From contig NC_063997.1 of the NCBI RefSeq assembly GCF_932276165.1, positions 6,210,001-6,274,000 on the forward strand: DNA of 64,000 bases. The letters run 5' to 3'. The DNA is from Plutella xylostella. Its lineage: Eukaryota > Arthropoda > Insecta > Lepidoptera > Plutellidae. A program made the translations under genes and the position numbers. The notes beneath the pieces were generated by a model that did not search any database, was not told the DNA's origin, and was given only the letters and a program-made list of their open reading frames with translations. This document shows, in pieces, positions 21,697-32,360 of the stretch (position 1 is its first letter; each line of letters opens with the position of its first letter).

Positions 21697-22389
21697 CTGT
21701 AACGAAAATATGATATTTATAAGACTTGAAGATATTCCGCAGTAGTGTATGCATTCTGCGAGCACCGGTATGTTGTCCTCCAAGAACGACTGAGCCTCGT
21801 TCTCCAAAATACGGATCGCGCTCTCCATCTGTATCGACAGGATGCTCAGGCAGCAATAGAACGTTATGTATTCAAACTTTGATTGCAGCTCACTAAACAC
21901 CACGATGGAATGACTCAATAAAACAGGGATTGTCGAATTGTCAGGGTACATCGTTCTGTTTATAAGCCATACAAAAGATACTATAACAGAGCACATAACG
22001 GACAAACACAAAAATAATATTTTGATTATCTTGTCCAAGTTAACCAAATTGTTTTGGTATATTTTACAATTATTCAACAGTCGATGGGTCTCCACAAAGT
22101 TTATGTGTAGTTTTTCAAACTGTTTCGATGTAGTTAGAGCTGTGACTACGATCACTATTGAATTACATAATGTGAAGTATATGTAACTGTGTGTATATTT
22201 AACTCTAGTATTTTTTACAAGCACATCTATATCGCATTGATACAAAAGCTGTATTGGAATCGGTACTATGATCAAAATGAGCACGTATATTAACTTAAAC
22301 ACACGATCCTTGGTTAATGAGAAATTTCTGTATATAGCCAACGCATTTTCTACTTTTATGATGGTGTTTAACGAATTTGTGAAGAACAT
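21697..22389 (-). CDS. Gr-6 alternative first exon d
   Basis: 693 nt, 231 codons, beginning MFFTNSLNTIIKVENALAIY with an AIYRN motif, ending ...INIIFSLQ at donor gtacat (phase 0). It is shorter than the others in the loop before the C-terminal shared part. No downstream private exons are visible. With shared exons 2-4 it would encode 364 aa. The weaker donor may lower its use. Confidence 0.78.
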
Positions 22390-22653
22390 TTTTGACGAGA
22401 AACGACTGACGACTCACTAAGAACTCTCACATTGTTTTCAATCAAGTTAATGTATGTATCTACTGAGGAAATTGACAAGGAATCGCCTCTTATTTGAACA
22501 CTTGTATATAATAATTATATTTTTTACATGCGTAGGCCGAATGTTTGTACAACTTTACATAAGTATTAATTGAAGGGTCTGCTATTATGGTTTATTAAAT
22601 TTCGTATAAAACTATCCAAAGTACCTACGAATACAAACTCTATTCATACATAC

Positions 22654-23382
22654 CGGTAGTGAAAATACAGAGTTGATGAGAAGTGAGCAATCTCCGGTGT
22701 ACTCCACACACTCCGTAAGAGCGAACAGTCGTTTCAACAAAACCTCCTCACGGCGTGGTGAGGCCTCGGCTTCCTCGAAGGATATCTCCTGCAATGCTCG
22801 CTTCATGAACTCCAGTTGCACCGACAACATTGACAAAATACTATTAAACGCTATGAACTCAAAACCTGAGCGCAAGTCACATGTTAAGATAACACCACTC
22901 AGTATGTACAGAGACATGGGCACATACATGGGCAAGAGGCTGTAGTTCACATAATGCACTACACTGAGACTCAACAGCAGAAGTAGAAAGCAAGTTACAA
23001 AATACGAAATCGCACATTTATTCAGTGCAAGGATGTTGGCGTTGTATTCTTCACCAAATATAGGAAGGAGTCTTAGGTGAACTTTGTGAAAAGAAACTGT
23101 GAGTCTTTCAAACTGTTTCGATGTCAACAAAGCCCATACTATAATCAGTACGGAATGTGCGATGGATACGAATAAGTGCTCATCGGAATACTTCTCAATC
23201 GCCGTGTCGGCTATTTCTTCAATATCAAAATCATAAAGTACATCAAGGATGGCCATAGCAGCTATCATCATGATGGCATATAAAATTCTCAATATATTGT
23301 GTTTCGTATAGTCAAGATTTCTAACAACACCGAATGCATTTTCTATGATCGTTATGATTCTTAACACATTTGTAAATATCAT
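22654..23382 (-). CDS. Gr-6 alternative first exon e (most distal)
   Basis: 729 nt, 243 codons, beginning MIFTNVLRIITIIENAFGVV with GVVRN, ending ...INSVFSLP at donor gtatgt (phase 0). Only about 260 bp separate its donor from the start of exon d, too little for the 402 nt of C-terminal exons. This is the strongest argument that it uses shared exons. Spliced product 376 aa. It is the 5'-most Gr exon, 0.65 kb from the Ire1 last exon on the other strand. Confidence 0.8.
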
Positions 23383-23795
23383 CTTGAACGAATAACATGC
23401 GACTTTTTAACCCCGTGTGTTCTTTTCTGTAAAGCTGCACAACATAAATCAATATAACTTATCTAATATGTAGATACATTATAGCAATTAGATTAGAGTG
23501 TCGAAAGAATAAGTTTCTAATAAGAAAACATGTTGTACATTATGCTATTAACTTAATTGATTTTTTTTGTTGCACGTGTCATTAAACATGGACATAACAA
23601 CTCATTTATTAAATAGCTACTTGCTCATTTATTTCATTAGTGTATTAACACCCGTTAATGAAATTAAATGTTATCGAAACGTTTCACTGTGACGTTATTA
23701 TTTTGAACTGACCCCAAGTAATCCACATGATAACCAATAAAATTGATACCTATGTTTATCTTGATATATCAAAGTATAGGCTAACGATAATCATC

Positions 23796-23925
23796 ATCAT
23801 CAGCCCGTAATCGTCTACTACTAGACATATGTATCTACCATAGGGCCCTACAACACTGTCCTGGGCCTTCCCCGTCCAGCCACTACCGCCCACATCCAGC
23901 CGTCGGTCCAGCGGGCCGGAGGGCT
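23796..23925 (-). mobile_element. Short 3' relic of an RTE-type LINE
   Basis: A (TCATCA)-type tail is followed on the minus strand by coding text PPARWTDGWMWAVVAGRGRP, resembling the GRPPARWSDDLRRVAGSGW end of the LINE at 26471-26870. Too short and decayed for a firm class. Confidence 0.5.
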
Positions 23926-24027
23926 ATTGATATGCAATAATTTATCACAGATATCTATCATACCTACCATTCCATTGTAAGTACAAACAGTTATTTCACT
24001 GGTTAATCCATGCATTTTCATCCACAG

Positions 24028-24492
24028 AAACACCACTTCCGGGAGCTGGAAGCGGAGGTGCGTTCGAGTCTCGGCAAGCTGCCCGACGGCTTCGTGACGT
24101 ACTGGCTGCGGCGCTTCCCGTTGCTGCTGCCCCACGTGTGGCTGCAGATGCAGGCCTTCCGCCACGAGGATATCTTGCACACCTACTACCCGCCCGCCTT
24201 CACCGTGCACCGCGACGACGTGCCCGAGCTCAACGCGCAGCCAGACTACACCGATATAGAGGAGAACCAACTCTTCGTGAAAAGCAAAGTGTACGTCGAC
24301 GAAACAGATGAACCTAGGTATAAGAAAATGGGATCGCCGCGAAGAAATAATGACTGGAGGTCGGAAGACCGTGGTGATGTGGAGTACAGGTATAGAAGTG
24401 ATGACGTCAGATTAAGAGATAGACAATATTATAAAAGGAAAGAGAAGAAAAGAGATACAGACGTTCCTGTCTGGAGTCTGCCTCCGCAGTGA
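24028..24492 (+). CDS. Ire1: Ire1 (ERN1) last exon, KEN domain C-terminal half plus tail
   Basis: Acceptor tccacag, then 155 codons in phase 0 ending TGA at 24490-24492. It opens KHHFRELEAEVRSSLGKLPD, then GFVTYWLRRFPLLLPH and a late HEDILHTYYP segment. These match the vertebrate IRE1 order KHHYREL..EVRETLG..PDDFV.YFTSRFPHLL...HERLFQPYY. The second His of KHH corresponds to catalytic H910. An Arg/Lys/Asp-rich tail of about 90 residues follows that vertebrate IRE1 lacks; it may be lineage-specific. Reading from an internal Met at 24010 would be wrong because that stretch is intron. An AATAAA lies about 290 bp downstream. Confidence 0.92.
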   Translation, partial: KHHFRELEAEVRSSLGKLPDGFVTYWLRRFPLLLPHVWLQMQAFRHEDILHTYYPPAFTVHRDDVPELNAQPDYTDIEENQLFVKSKVYVDETDEPRYKKMGSPRRNNDWRSEDRGDVEYRYRSDDVRLRDRQYYKRKEKKRDTDVPVWSLPPQ

Positions 24493-24779
24493 ATTTAGGT
24501 TAGGTTATAGGTATGCACAAAGAGATATGAGCACAGATTACGTTTGAAACTAACTGTGGTTTTGAATTTTATTTACATTTAGATAATTTTAGATTTAAGA
24601 TTGTAATGTATAGATTTGTATTTATTTTGTATTTAAGTATACGAGTACCTATGGAGCGAGTATTTTGCAAATCATTCCACAATGGAATTTTAACGAGAGT
24701 TGTTTTGTCATATTAACATGAAAAGGACTAAAGTACAATTTGATTCCTAACGATCATTATTACGTATGCGTATGAGATA

Positions 24780-24785
24780 AATAAA
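24780..24785 (+). terminator. Ire1: Probable Ire1 polyadenylation signal
   Basis: AATAAA, 288 bp after the Ire1 stop codon, on the coding strand and the first canonical hexamer I see downstream. 3' UTR would be about 0.3 kb. Confidence 0.5.
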
Positions 24786-25287
24786 TGATAGATCTCGGGT
24801 TTTAAAATTCTCATGACATTTACTATGACGAAAACTACCAACCCATACTGGGTTAATTATTTATCAAACATTTAAAAAACCATGACTGTAAAAAATATTA
24901 CTTGTACTTACTTTGTGGTCGTTTATTTCGAAATGAGAATGCATGATAATAACTAATGAATTATATTATTTATTGTAATTTATGATTATTGAAATTTTTT
25001 ATGGTCCTGCAGTGGCCAAAAACAACCATTTTGGTTTTACATTTAAGTAGGTATTTAGGTAATATTTATTAGTTTTTTTTTCTGCTGGTGATATCCCTCG
25101 TCGAGTTTATTTCCATGTTTTAGAACCTACCAGGAATCTAGAAGTTAATCTAAAAAAACGCCTTAATCGACCGTTTCTACTGGGTATTGGCATGACGAGG
25201 AGGATGGCCACATGGGTAAAAGTGGGTAAAAGGCTTTCTGACGGAAAATATGTATTTTTTTTCAATTGTCAGCTCTAGTTCTGGGTA
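24786..25287. other. Non-coding spacer
   Basis: AT-rich sequence after the Ire1 3' UTR. No reading frame, RNA gene or repeat ends identified. Confidence 0.5.
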
Positions 25288-25291
25288 TATA

Positions 25292-25959
25292 CAGGGTGGC
25301 CCAAAGAGTGACGTCCAAAGGAAAATGTTTGATTCCTTAGGTCAAGGGGTAGCCAAATCACCCCCATGTATGTCCAGCAATTTTTAGTAGTTTAGGAGTT
25401 ATGATTTTTTTAACTAATTTTCTACGAAAATCGACCTCAGTGGATCAATTATGTTTTATTATTTTTTTTGGGTAACTTTTTTAAATATTTTTTTTATATT
25501 TGTGTCATCCTCTTAAGTTGTTCTTTTAACCATAAAAGTTTCAGCTTCCTAGCTGTAATGTAAGTTAGTTATTTTTATATCGAAAGTTCAAATTATATCA
25601 TCGAGCTAGACTGCTCTGAATTTTCTACTTGAAATTAAAAATTGAAATAGATATTCTCATGGTCCCTTATTAATTTTAAAAACTCCGCAAGGTTCCAAAA
25701 TAACATAAAAATAAAAATAAACTATTGCTTAATGGGGTATTATTTGCAGAAAACAGCCTTCAAAGGTACTTGGGCGGAAATTACCTAATTAGTAAATTGT
25801 TTCAGAAAGTTGAAAGATTCCTGTTATGTCATTACTAAGGACTAATTCAGTTAGAAAAAGTATCAAATTAAAGAATGTAAATTCTCAGTAAAATGTTTAA
25901 GTCTGAGTTGTAAGATTTATGAGATAATAGTTTAGTAGTAGTCTCTTTGGGCCACCCTG
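25292..25959. mobile_element. 668-bp inverted-repeat element
   Basis: Left end CAGGGTGGCCCAAAGAG and right end CTCTTTGGGCCACCCTG are perfect 17-bp inverted repeats. TATA flanks both sides (25288-25291, 25960-25963). The interior is AT-rich without a reading frame, so this is a non-autonomous DNA transposon. Superfamily uncertain. Confidence 0.78.
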
Positions 25960-25963
25960 TATA

Positions 25964-26470
25964 TTATCGCCTTCAGTTTTTAGTAGGTACTTATGTTCGA
26001 AAAAGTTCCGTGCCTAAACAATGATGCCGATTCTGAAAGACACATCATTAAATTTTGTTACAAGTTTCTTGTAAGATTTTTCGTATCACTTTCACTGGCA
26101 TATTTTTTTGGGTGTCATTTAAACGATCGCCAATTAAATCCGTTTTGAATTTGCAAAATAATAGGGTTGAAAGCAAAACAGTAGATTTGCCAGCAAATTT
26201 TTGCCCCCAAACAATTTTAAATCAATTCAACAATTAATCACTTAATATCGCCGGGATTTATGATCAAGTGGCAAGTTAACATTTATGTATATATTTTAAT
26301 AGGTATGTCCTCATAACTGGATGGTATGTTTAATATTTAAATGAAACAAAAAAAATATTAAATCATCAATATTCTTAATTATAAACAACCTTCTTCTAAT
26401 AAATACTGGAACCTTAAACCTTAAACTTCTTCTAATCAAAAGCAATATTCTTAAAACCTAAACTTTCACT
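25964..26470. other. Non-coding spacer
   Basis: AT-rich; the short open frames (for example near 26055) show no family pattern. Nothing else seen. Confidence 0.45.
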
Positions 26471-26870
26471 TATCATCATCATCAGCCAATAATCATCCAC
26501 TGGTGGAGATAGGCCTCTCCCAAGGAGTGCCACAACACTCGGTCCTCTGCCTTCCTCATCCAACCACTACCGGCTACCCGCCTAAGGTCGTCAGACCAGC
26601 GGGCAGGAGGGCGTCCCACGCTGTATTTGCCTGTTCGTGGTCTCCACTCGAGAACTCGTCTACCTACCCCAACGGTCATCGGTTCTTTGGCAGGTATGAC
26701 CAGCCCACTGCCACTTCAGCTTGCATATTTTGAAAGCTATGTCGGTAACCTTGGTCCTCTGCCGGATAACTTCATATCTGATACGATTCATCAGAGAAAC
26801 CCCAAGCATAGATCTCTCCATGCACCGTCTTCGCTTCCTCTTATCATATTTTGACCGATAGGCACGTTTT
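26471..26870 (-). mobile_element. 3' fragment of an RTE-type LINE
   Basis: Two overlapping minus-strand frames carry the C-terminal ORF2 text of an RTE/BovB-like element: KICKLKWQWAGHTCQRTDDR in one, then RRVLEWRPRTGKYSVGRPPA and RWSDDLRRVAGSGWMRKAED in the other. A frameshift lies near 26660-26680. A TCATCATCA-type tail on the plus strand at 26471 is the 3' end. Dead fragment. Confidence 0.8.
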
Positions 26871-28499
26871 TTTTGCTTCTGGTGCGGGGTTGGCGAGCTA
26901 AGCGACCTAAAGTCAATATATTTGCTGGCAAATCTACTATTCTGCAAACAAAGTTTTTATTTATATAATGAAATAAATTTTTTTGGCAATCAATCTATTA
27001 TTTTAGATTTTTGTATTGATATTATTTGCTAATTCATACCAGAGGACACTTTTTATTTATTTGAGGATAAAAATATTTTGTCGTGGTTGATCTATTAATT
27101 TGCTGATACAAGTTGATGACAAAAATAAACTTTGCTGGCAAAAAATATAGAAAAAAAAACAAAAAAAACACGCACTCACGCCTTGTACCAATGTACTCCC
27201 TTGCGGGGTAGGCAGAGGTGCATTGCTGCACCCACTTTTCGCCAGAGTGTTATGTTAGTCCCAATGTAGTTAAAAAATATAGTTCCCTATTTTTTTGTTT
27301 TGACATCGCTACAATTAAATTTTGTGCCTTCTGAATCGACATCATTATCTACTTACTGTTATTTATTTGGTAGTATGTTGCGTTTTTGTAAGTAAGTAGG
27401 TATATCCTTTATTCAATTATATAACGTCACAAAACTTTACTTTCATTAAATACAAGAACTTGCTTATCAAGTTATCATGTAAAATATTTTCTAGGTTTAA
27501 TTATCTATGAACTTTATACATTCTACAAATAGTAGTTGCATAATTTCGTTGCAAATGTTGACATTAACATTCCATTCCAGTTTAGTTTTTACAAATATAT
27601 TTTGTGTTTGGTGCTAACATCATTTTTAAAAAAATATTGATAAGTACCTAGTTATTTTTTTATGAATAGAATCACTAATAAATTTTATTGTGAATATTTT
27701 CTCACTGTGACAGTTCATGTTCATTATGAAATCTTAATTATAAGAACCATTATTAGACATAGAACCGTGATTTTCAGTAGTTGGTATCAAACCCACATAG
27801 TAAAATTTTGTAACATGCCTTATGTGGACTGTATGGTTATGCAGAGTTTCAGCACATATGAAAAAAAAAAGTTATAAAGTATATGCATGCCACATTTTAA
27901 TTTTTCATACATATTTGATATTGAAAAACCCCAAAAATGTATTTAAAAATAGTTAGGTATTATGCAAATATATGGAAGTACTTACTAAACCACTTATCAT
28001 TGATATTGATCTGAAGGCACAAATTATAATTTTAGTGCTGTAAAACCTTTTTTTGTTTAAAATCGACTACAATTTGTAGGCCTTCAGAATTGACATAATT
28101 AAGTACGTAATACAGTCATAAATCAAATATGTTTTGGGTGTTCGGTACTAAGAAAACGGAAAATAACCTTTTTACTCGGACATATCAGCGGAGGCCCATT
28201 TCAGTATCAGCGCAATAGAATATTGATTGTTTAATCTCAATTTTAACAGTGAATGCATTATTGTAAAAACTCTCATTTTTTTAACATTCGGAATTTTATT
28301 CTCAAAACGTGCATATTGCTATAGGGAATACTTTTAATTGATTGAAAAGGTTTCAAAAATGTGGTCAGAGGTGAGTTTTTACAATCATGCATTCAGATAT
28401 TTTTAAACTAACTTTTGGTGAGTTAAATGATAAAAATACATTTGTTATTGTTCCTAATAATAACTTGATTTAATACAGTGGCTTGCAATGAAATAAAAT
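26871..28499. other. 1.6-kb AT-rich spacer without gene
   Basis: No supported exon, RNA gene or transposon ends. The part near 28500 approaches the 3' end of the ANKRD27-like gene on the minus strand. Confidence 0.5.
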
Positions 28500-28522
28500 G
28501 CAATTTTTGAAAAATACACTCT

Positions 28523-28528
28523 TTTATT
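28523..28528 (-). terminator. Candidate polyadenylation signal of the ANKRD27-like gene
   Basis: AATAAA on the minus strand (TTTATT on plus), about 1.07 kb past the stop codon. The intervening 28529-29594 is AT-rich and would be a long 3' UTR. Nearer weak variants cannot be excluded. Confidence 0.35.
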
Positions 28529-29594
28529 TAGATTGTTGAGTAAATACAAACATACAATAAATACAAACCTTGAATAAACTATATTTTTATTATATTTTTG
28601 ACATTGCAACCCACAAACAAAATGTCATAATAACATACATAAATAACAAAGGAGTATTTATAAAATAATTTTATCAGTCTTTATAATTTAATTACATATT
28701 GCGATGTGGCACTCTCAATGCTTAATCAGTTTTTTGGCAATGTAAGTTTCGAAAATTAGGGTCCATTAATTGAATTACATTCATACAAAAACAAGCAAAG
28801 GCACTAAACCTATACCTATACGGTAATGGCACATCTCAAATAACTATTAGTTAATACATAAGATAACCAGTAACTATTAATAATTCCTAAACAAATAATA
28901 TGTTTGTACCATAAAATAAATGCAGTGTTTGATGCAAGTTGGAAATATGTAGGAGGTATATTTAACAGTTTCATATTCATCATTCAGATGTTAGATAGTT
29001 TAAGCAGATTTCTATGTATTTAGTTACTAAGAAAAGTGACCTAGAGACATAAGGCAAATCGAATCTGGTACCGCGGTAAATACCGACACACATACTAGTC
29101 AACCACAATACCTACACTAGTCTACATAATATGTAGAGTAGCTTTGGAATTTAGCTTTAATGTCAGTTCATCTATTCATTACATGATAGGCAAGATAAAG
29201 ACAGAATAATAATACCGACGACTAAGGCAACGAGATATAAACGAGTTGGTTACATAAGTTCCTATTACTGGCTACATTAACTTAAACATAGTATAAAAAG
29301 TTGCCTAGAGGTCGATGAGTGAATCATTGCAGCATAGATTTTGCATAATTATGTAAGTAAACTGAAATTCTAAAATACACACCGTCAGACCGGTTTTTAG
29401 TAGTGTAATTCAACTCAACTAGTCCTCTACAATCTTCTTTTGAACTCAATTATCAATATTGTCATTATCAGTTGGTATCTACATACCTACAGAAAATGTT
29501 ATACTTATGTATATAAACGTTATACATACCTACTTACATGTCTATTGCACTTATACATAATTGCACTTGGATAACTAATTCTAATAACTTTGAA

Positions 29595-32360
29595 CTAAAA
29601 CTCCTTGTTTCCGTGATGACTATATTTTTCTATCAAATCAATAATAGTCAAGTGAACCTTTTCCTTAGCTATATCAAGAGCAGACTTGCCAGATGTGTTT
29701 ATAATTGATGTGTCGGGGTTGTAGGCCAACAATATCTTAACTGCGCCGATGTTTCCCATCTGACTCGCTTCATGCAATGGTGTGTTACCTGACATATCAA
29801 TAGCATTAACATTACCGCCATTATCTAATAACAGGCGCAACACTATCGTCTTGTTATTTATTGATGATAAGTGTACTGCAGTTTGGCCTTTTTTGTCCGC
29901 CAAGTTTACATCTGCTTTGTTTAGTATCAAAATACGGCACAGTTCTTCTAGTCCATATCGAGATGCGAACTGTAGTGCTGTCACGCCATTAGAATCACAG
30001 AAGTTCACATCAAAATCTGATATCGATGACTCAGATTTTTGTCTGCAACTTGAGCATTCGCACAGCGGGTGACACGGCGAGCCGTTTGCTTCATTACTTC
30101 CACTAACATATGCCACGTAATTTATATTCATGTAAAAGCAGGCGAGCTTTACGTCTCCGTAGGATATCGCTTTTAGTATTCTCTCAATCCTTTTTAAGTT
30201 TTCAACTGTTTTTGACGCATTCTGAACATCATGTGTTTTGTTTGTTGCCACTTGAAGCTTCGCCGCTACCGGATTGTCTGATTTGCAATTCAAGGCCTTG
30301 ATGTTAGAACTCGTTATATGAATGTATTCATACAAGTTGGGAGTGCATGACTTTAGTATATGAAGTATGTTCAAGTTGTGTGCATAGTCAAAAGGGGTTT
30401 TATTGTAGCGGTTTTGAATGGATGGTTCAGCTCCATTTTTTATTAACAACTCAGCAATTCCTTCATAGCCCCACTTGGACGCCAGGTGAAGTGGTGTATT
30501 TCCAGAATCATTAGCACAATTTATCTTAAGATCCTTTCTGCTGTGTTCAGCGAAATAGATGAGAGCTTTGACACAGTTGAGATGACCATTATTTACTGCC
30601 ATATGCAGTGGAGTATTCTTATCAATGTTGACACGATTTATATTTGCCCCAGAATGCACTAGCAGTAACAGGGCATTCTGGTGACCCCTAGATGCTGCAT
30701 AATGCAACGGAGTACATTCATTCAGGTCACTGGCATCTATTTCTGCCCCAATGTCAATGAGGGTCTCCACAATGGCCGCTTTGCCATGAATAGAAGCCAC
30801 ATGCAGTGGAGTCAGACAGTGGTTATCACGAGAAGTTACTGTGGGCGAAGTTTTAATGAGATTCTTAGAGATTTTCTTACAGCATCTCTTGCAGTTACAT
30901 AATGGGTGACAGAGTTTGGGTTGGGCTTCCTCATCACTGTCATCATCATCAAATAGTTCTAAACCTTCCAGGGCTAATTTTAACATTTTGTCTCCACCCT
31001 GCTCAATCCCATTCAAATGTTTATGATTCCTCTCCAGGATAGTTCTTACTTGTTCAGTGTGAGATGCTTTGATCAACTCAAAGATATATTCAAGAGTTTC
31101 TTCCCCGCTATTGGTGTCTGATGTTGACAGAGATTCTGTTAAGCTATTCTTTCTCTTCTGGTTTCCATTAAGATTTTCTTCAGTAAGGTCACTCTCATAG
31201 TAATAGGCTTCAGGGTTAGGAGGTCCTGCCAGTGCCCCGGACTGTATGTGTTGTACTACAGCCTCTAGTGTGGTGATCAAGAATGCACATTCATCACCAT
31301 CTCCCTTTGTTGTTCCACTGAACCTGAATTCTTTCATGTAGGTCACCTGCGTGAACCAATTAGGCAGGTTTGATTTGATTACAAGAAAGACAAACACTGG
31401 CAACATATCATCCGCAGTCAGAAGAATGATATTTTCTCCTTTTTCAACTTTGTTGATCGCATTCAGTGCCTGCTTTAGACATAGTACTTTTTCTAAGACT
31501 GTGGTATATGAGTTGAGCTTTGAGAGAATCTGTCTTGCCCGTGGTATTGTTTGATACAGGTCCTTTCTGATGTCTAGATCTCTCAGTTGAATATCTGACA
31601 AGTTCCTAATCTTTTTGTTAAGATGTGAGTCTTCATAAGCACAGCAGGTACATAATGGTTTGAAAATGTAGTTGAACAGCAAATGCTGCATATAGCATTC
31701 AACAGCTATTTTAATATTGTCAAGAACTTGCTTACATGATTTAGATTTCTCTCTTAACCGGCGGTTTTGCAGAGCTATTTGTAGACACTGTGTGTACAGC
31801 TCACTCACAGCATCACGCAGAAGCCCAACTGACTGTGGGAGTGAAGGATTTTTCTTCAGAAACTCTTTGACACTGTGCTCTATTTGGTCTAAGACTTGTC
31901 GGCCAGCCGCCTGTGTCCAGAGCAGATCTATGCAATCATTGATGGATGAGATGTAATCAGTAGCTATTGAGCTGCCTGTAGCAGTTGATGGCTCTAGTGG
32001 AGTCTCTATGCACCATACCTTGTATTTCATGAAGTCTTCAGTGTAGAAAGTTTCTTCAAAGAGAATGTGGCTTTGCAGCGGAAGGCCCTTGGTGACCTCT
32101 ACGGTAATGACTTTATTGACGACTGTCACTTGTTTCTCTGTGAGGGTGTTGTAGTGTGTCTCAGGCAGTTCATCGCTTGGGACAAGGATGTGGGCACAGA
32201 AGTCCTCCACCGTGTAGACGCGCGAGCTGGAGCAGCCCACGCGGGGGACGCAGATGATCCATGACTGTGAAATGCAGTGTTGAAACAAATTTCCATACTC
32301 GTTCTTGAACTCTGCATAGAATGGGTTTTCTGATAGATTCTCGTCGTATGAACCGTCCAT
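29595..32360 (-). CDS. ANKRD27: ANKRD27/VARP-like VPS9-domain ankyrin-repeat protein, 921 aa
   Basis: VARP is an endosomal Rab GEF and trafficking adaptor: its VPS9 domain activates Rab21, ankyrin repeats bind Rab32/38 and VAMP7, and Cys motifs bind retromer VPS29. Here the VPS9 domain spans about residues 225-372 (TADDMLPVFVFLVIKSNLPN ... LITTLEAVV). Zinc-binding motif 1 is CHPLCNCKRCC at 484-494, and ankyrin block 1 is at about 513-670 (repeats of TPLH.A...GH). The spacer is followed by motif 2 CHPLCECSSC at 763-772 and ankyrin block 2 at about 784-912. The whole CDS is one uninterrupted exon. A ttttcag two bases before ATG suggests a spliced 5' UTR. It is shorter than the vertebrate protein (about 1050 aa). 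The Tyr usually found in the VPS9 Y..T motif appears to be Phe360. Confidence 0.9.
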   Translation of the reverse strand: MDGSYDENLSENPFYAEFKNEYGNLFQHCISQSWIICVPRVGCSSSRVYTVEDFCAHILVPSDELPETHYNTLTEKQVTVVNKVITVEVTKGLPLQSHILFEETFYTEDFMKYKVWCIETPLEPSTATGSSIATDYISSINDCIDLLWTQAAGRQVLDQIEHSVKEFLKKNPSLPQSVGLLRDAVSELYTQCLQIALQNRRLREKSKSCKQVLDNIKIAVECYMQHLLFNYIFKPLCTCCAYEDSHLNKKIRNLSDIQLRDLDIRKDLYQTIPRARQILSKLNSYTTVLEKVLCLKQALNAINKVEKGENIILLTADDMLPVFVFLVIKSNLPNWFTQVTYMKEFRFSGTTKGDGDECAFLITTLEAVVQHIQSGALAGPPNPEAYYYESDLTEENLNGNQKRKNSLTESLSTSDTNSGEETLEYIFELIKASHTEQVRTILERNHKHLNGIEQGGDKMLKLALEGLELFDDDDSDEEAQPKLCHPLCNCKRCCKKISKNLIKTSPTVTSRDNHCLTPLHVASIHGKAAIVETLIDIGAEIDASDLNECTPLHYAASRGHQNALLLLVHSGANINRVNIDKNTPLHMAVNNGHLNCVKALIYFAEHSRKDLKINCANDSGNTPLHLASKWGYEGIAELLIKNGAEPSIQNRYNKTPFDYAHNLNILHILKSCTPNLYEYIHITSSNIKALNCKSDNPVAAKLQVATNKTHDVQNASKTVENLKRIERILKAISYGDVKLACFYMNINYVAYVSGSNEANGSPCHPLCECSSCRQKSESSISDFDVNFCDSNGVTALQFASRYGLEELCRILILNKADVNLADKKGQTAVHLSSINNKTIVLRLLLDNGGNVNAIDMSGNTPLHEASQMGNIGAVKILLAYNPDTSIINTSGKSALDIAKEKVHLTIIDLIEKYSHHGNKEF

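Larger units (their letters stand above)
1338..24027 (+). other. Ire1: 22.7-kb Ire1 intron hosting the Gr cluster
   Basis: The intron runs from the gtgagt donor at 1338 to the acceptor 'tccacag' ending at 24027. Both flanking exons are phase 0 and rejoin as RNK|KHHFREL, the conserved Ire1 KEN core. Every gustatory receptor exon in the window lies inside it on the opposite strand. The intron also holds a LINE fragment, tRNA-like SINE heads, hAT, Helitron-like and inverted-repeat elements. Confidence 0.85.

Noticed and set aside
21192..21856. Cys- or His-rich proteins on both strands (GTGGTTGTG region)
   Set aside because: Open frames are produced by the low-complexity arms of the TTA-flanked MITE; no start context or homology.
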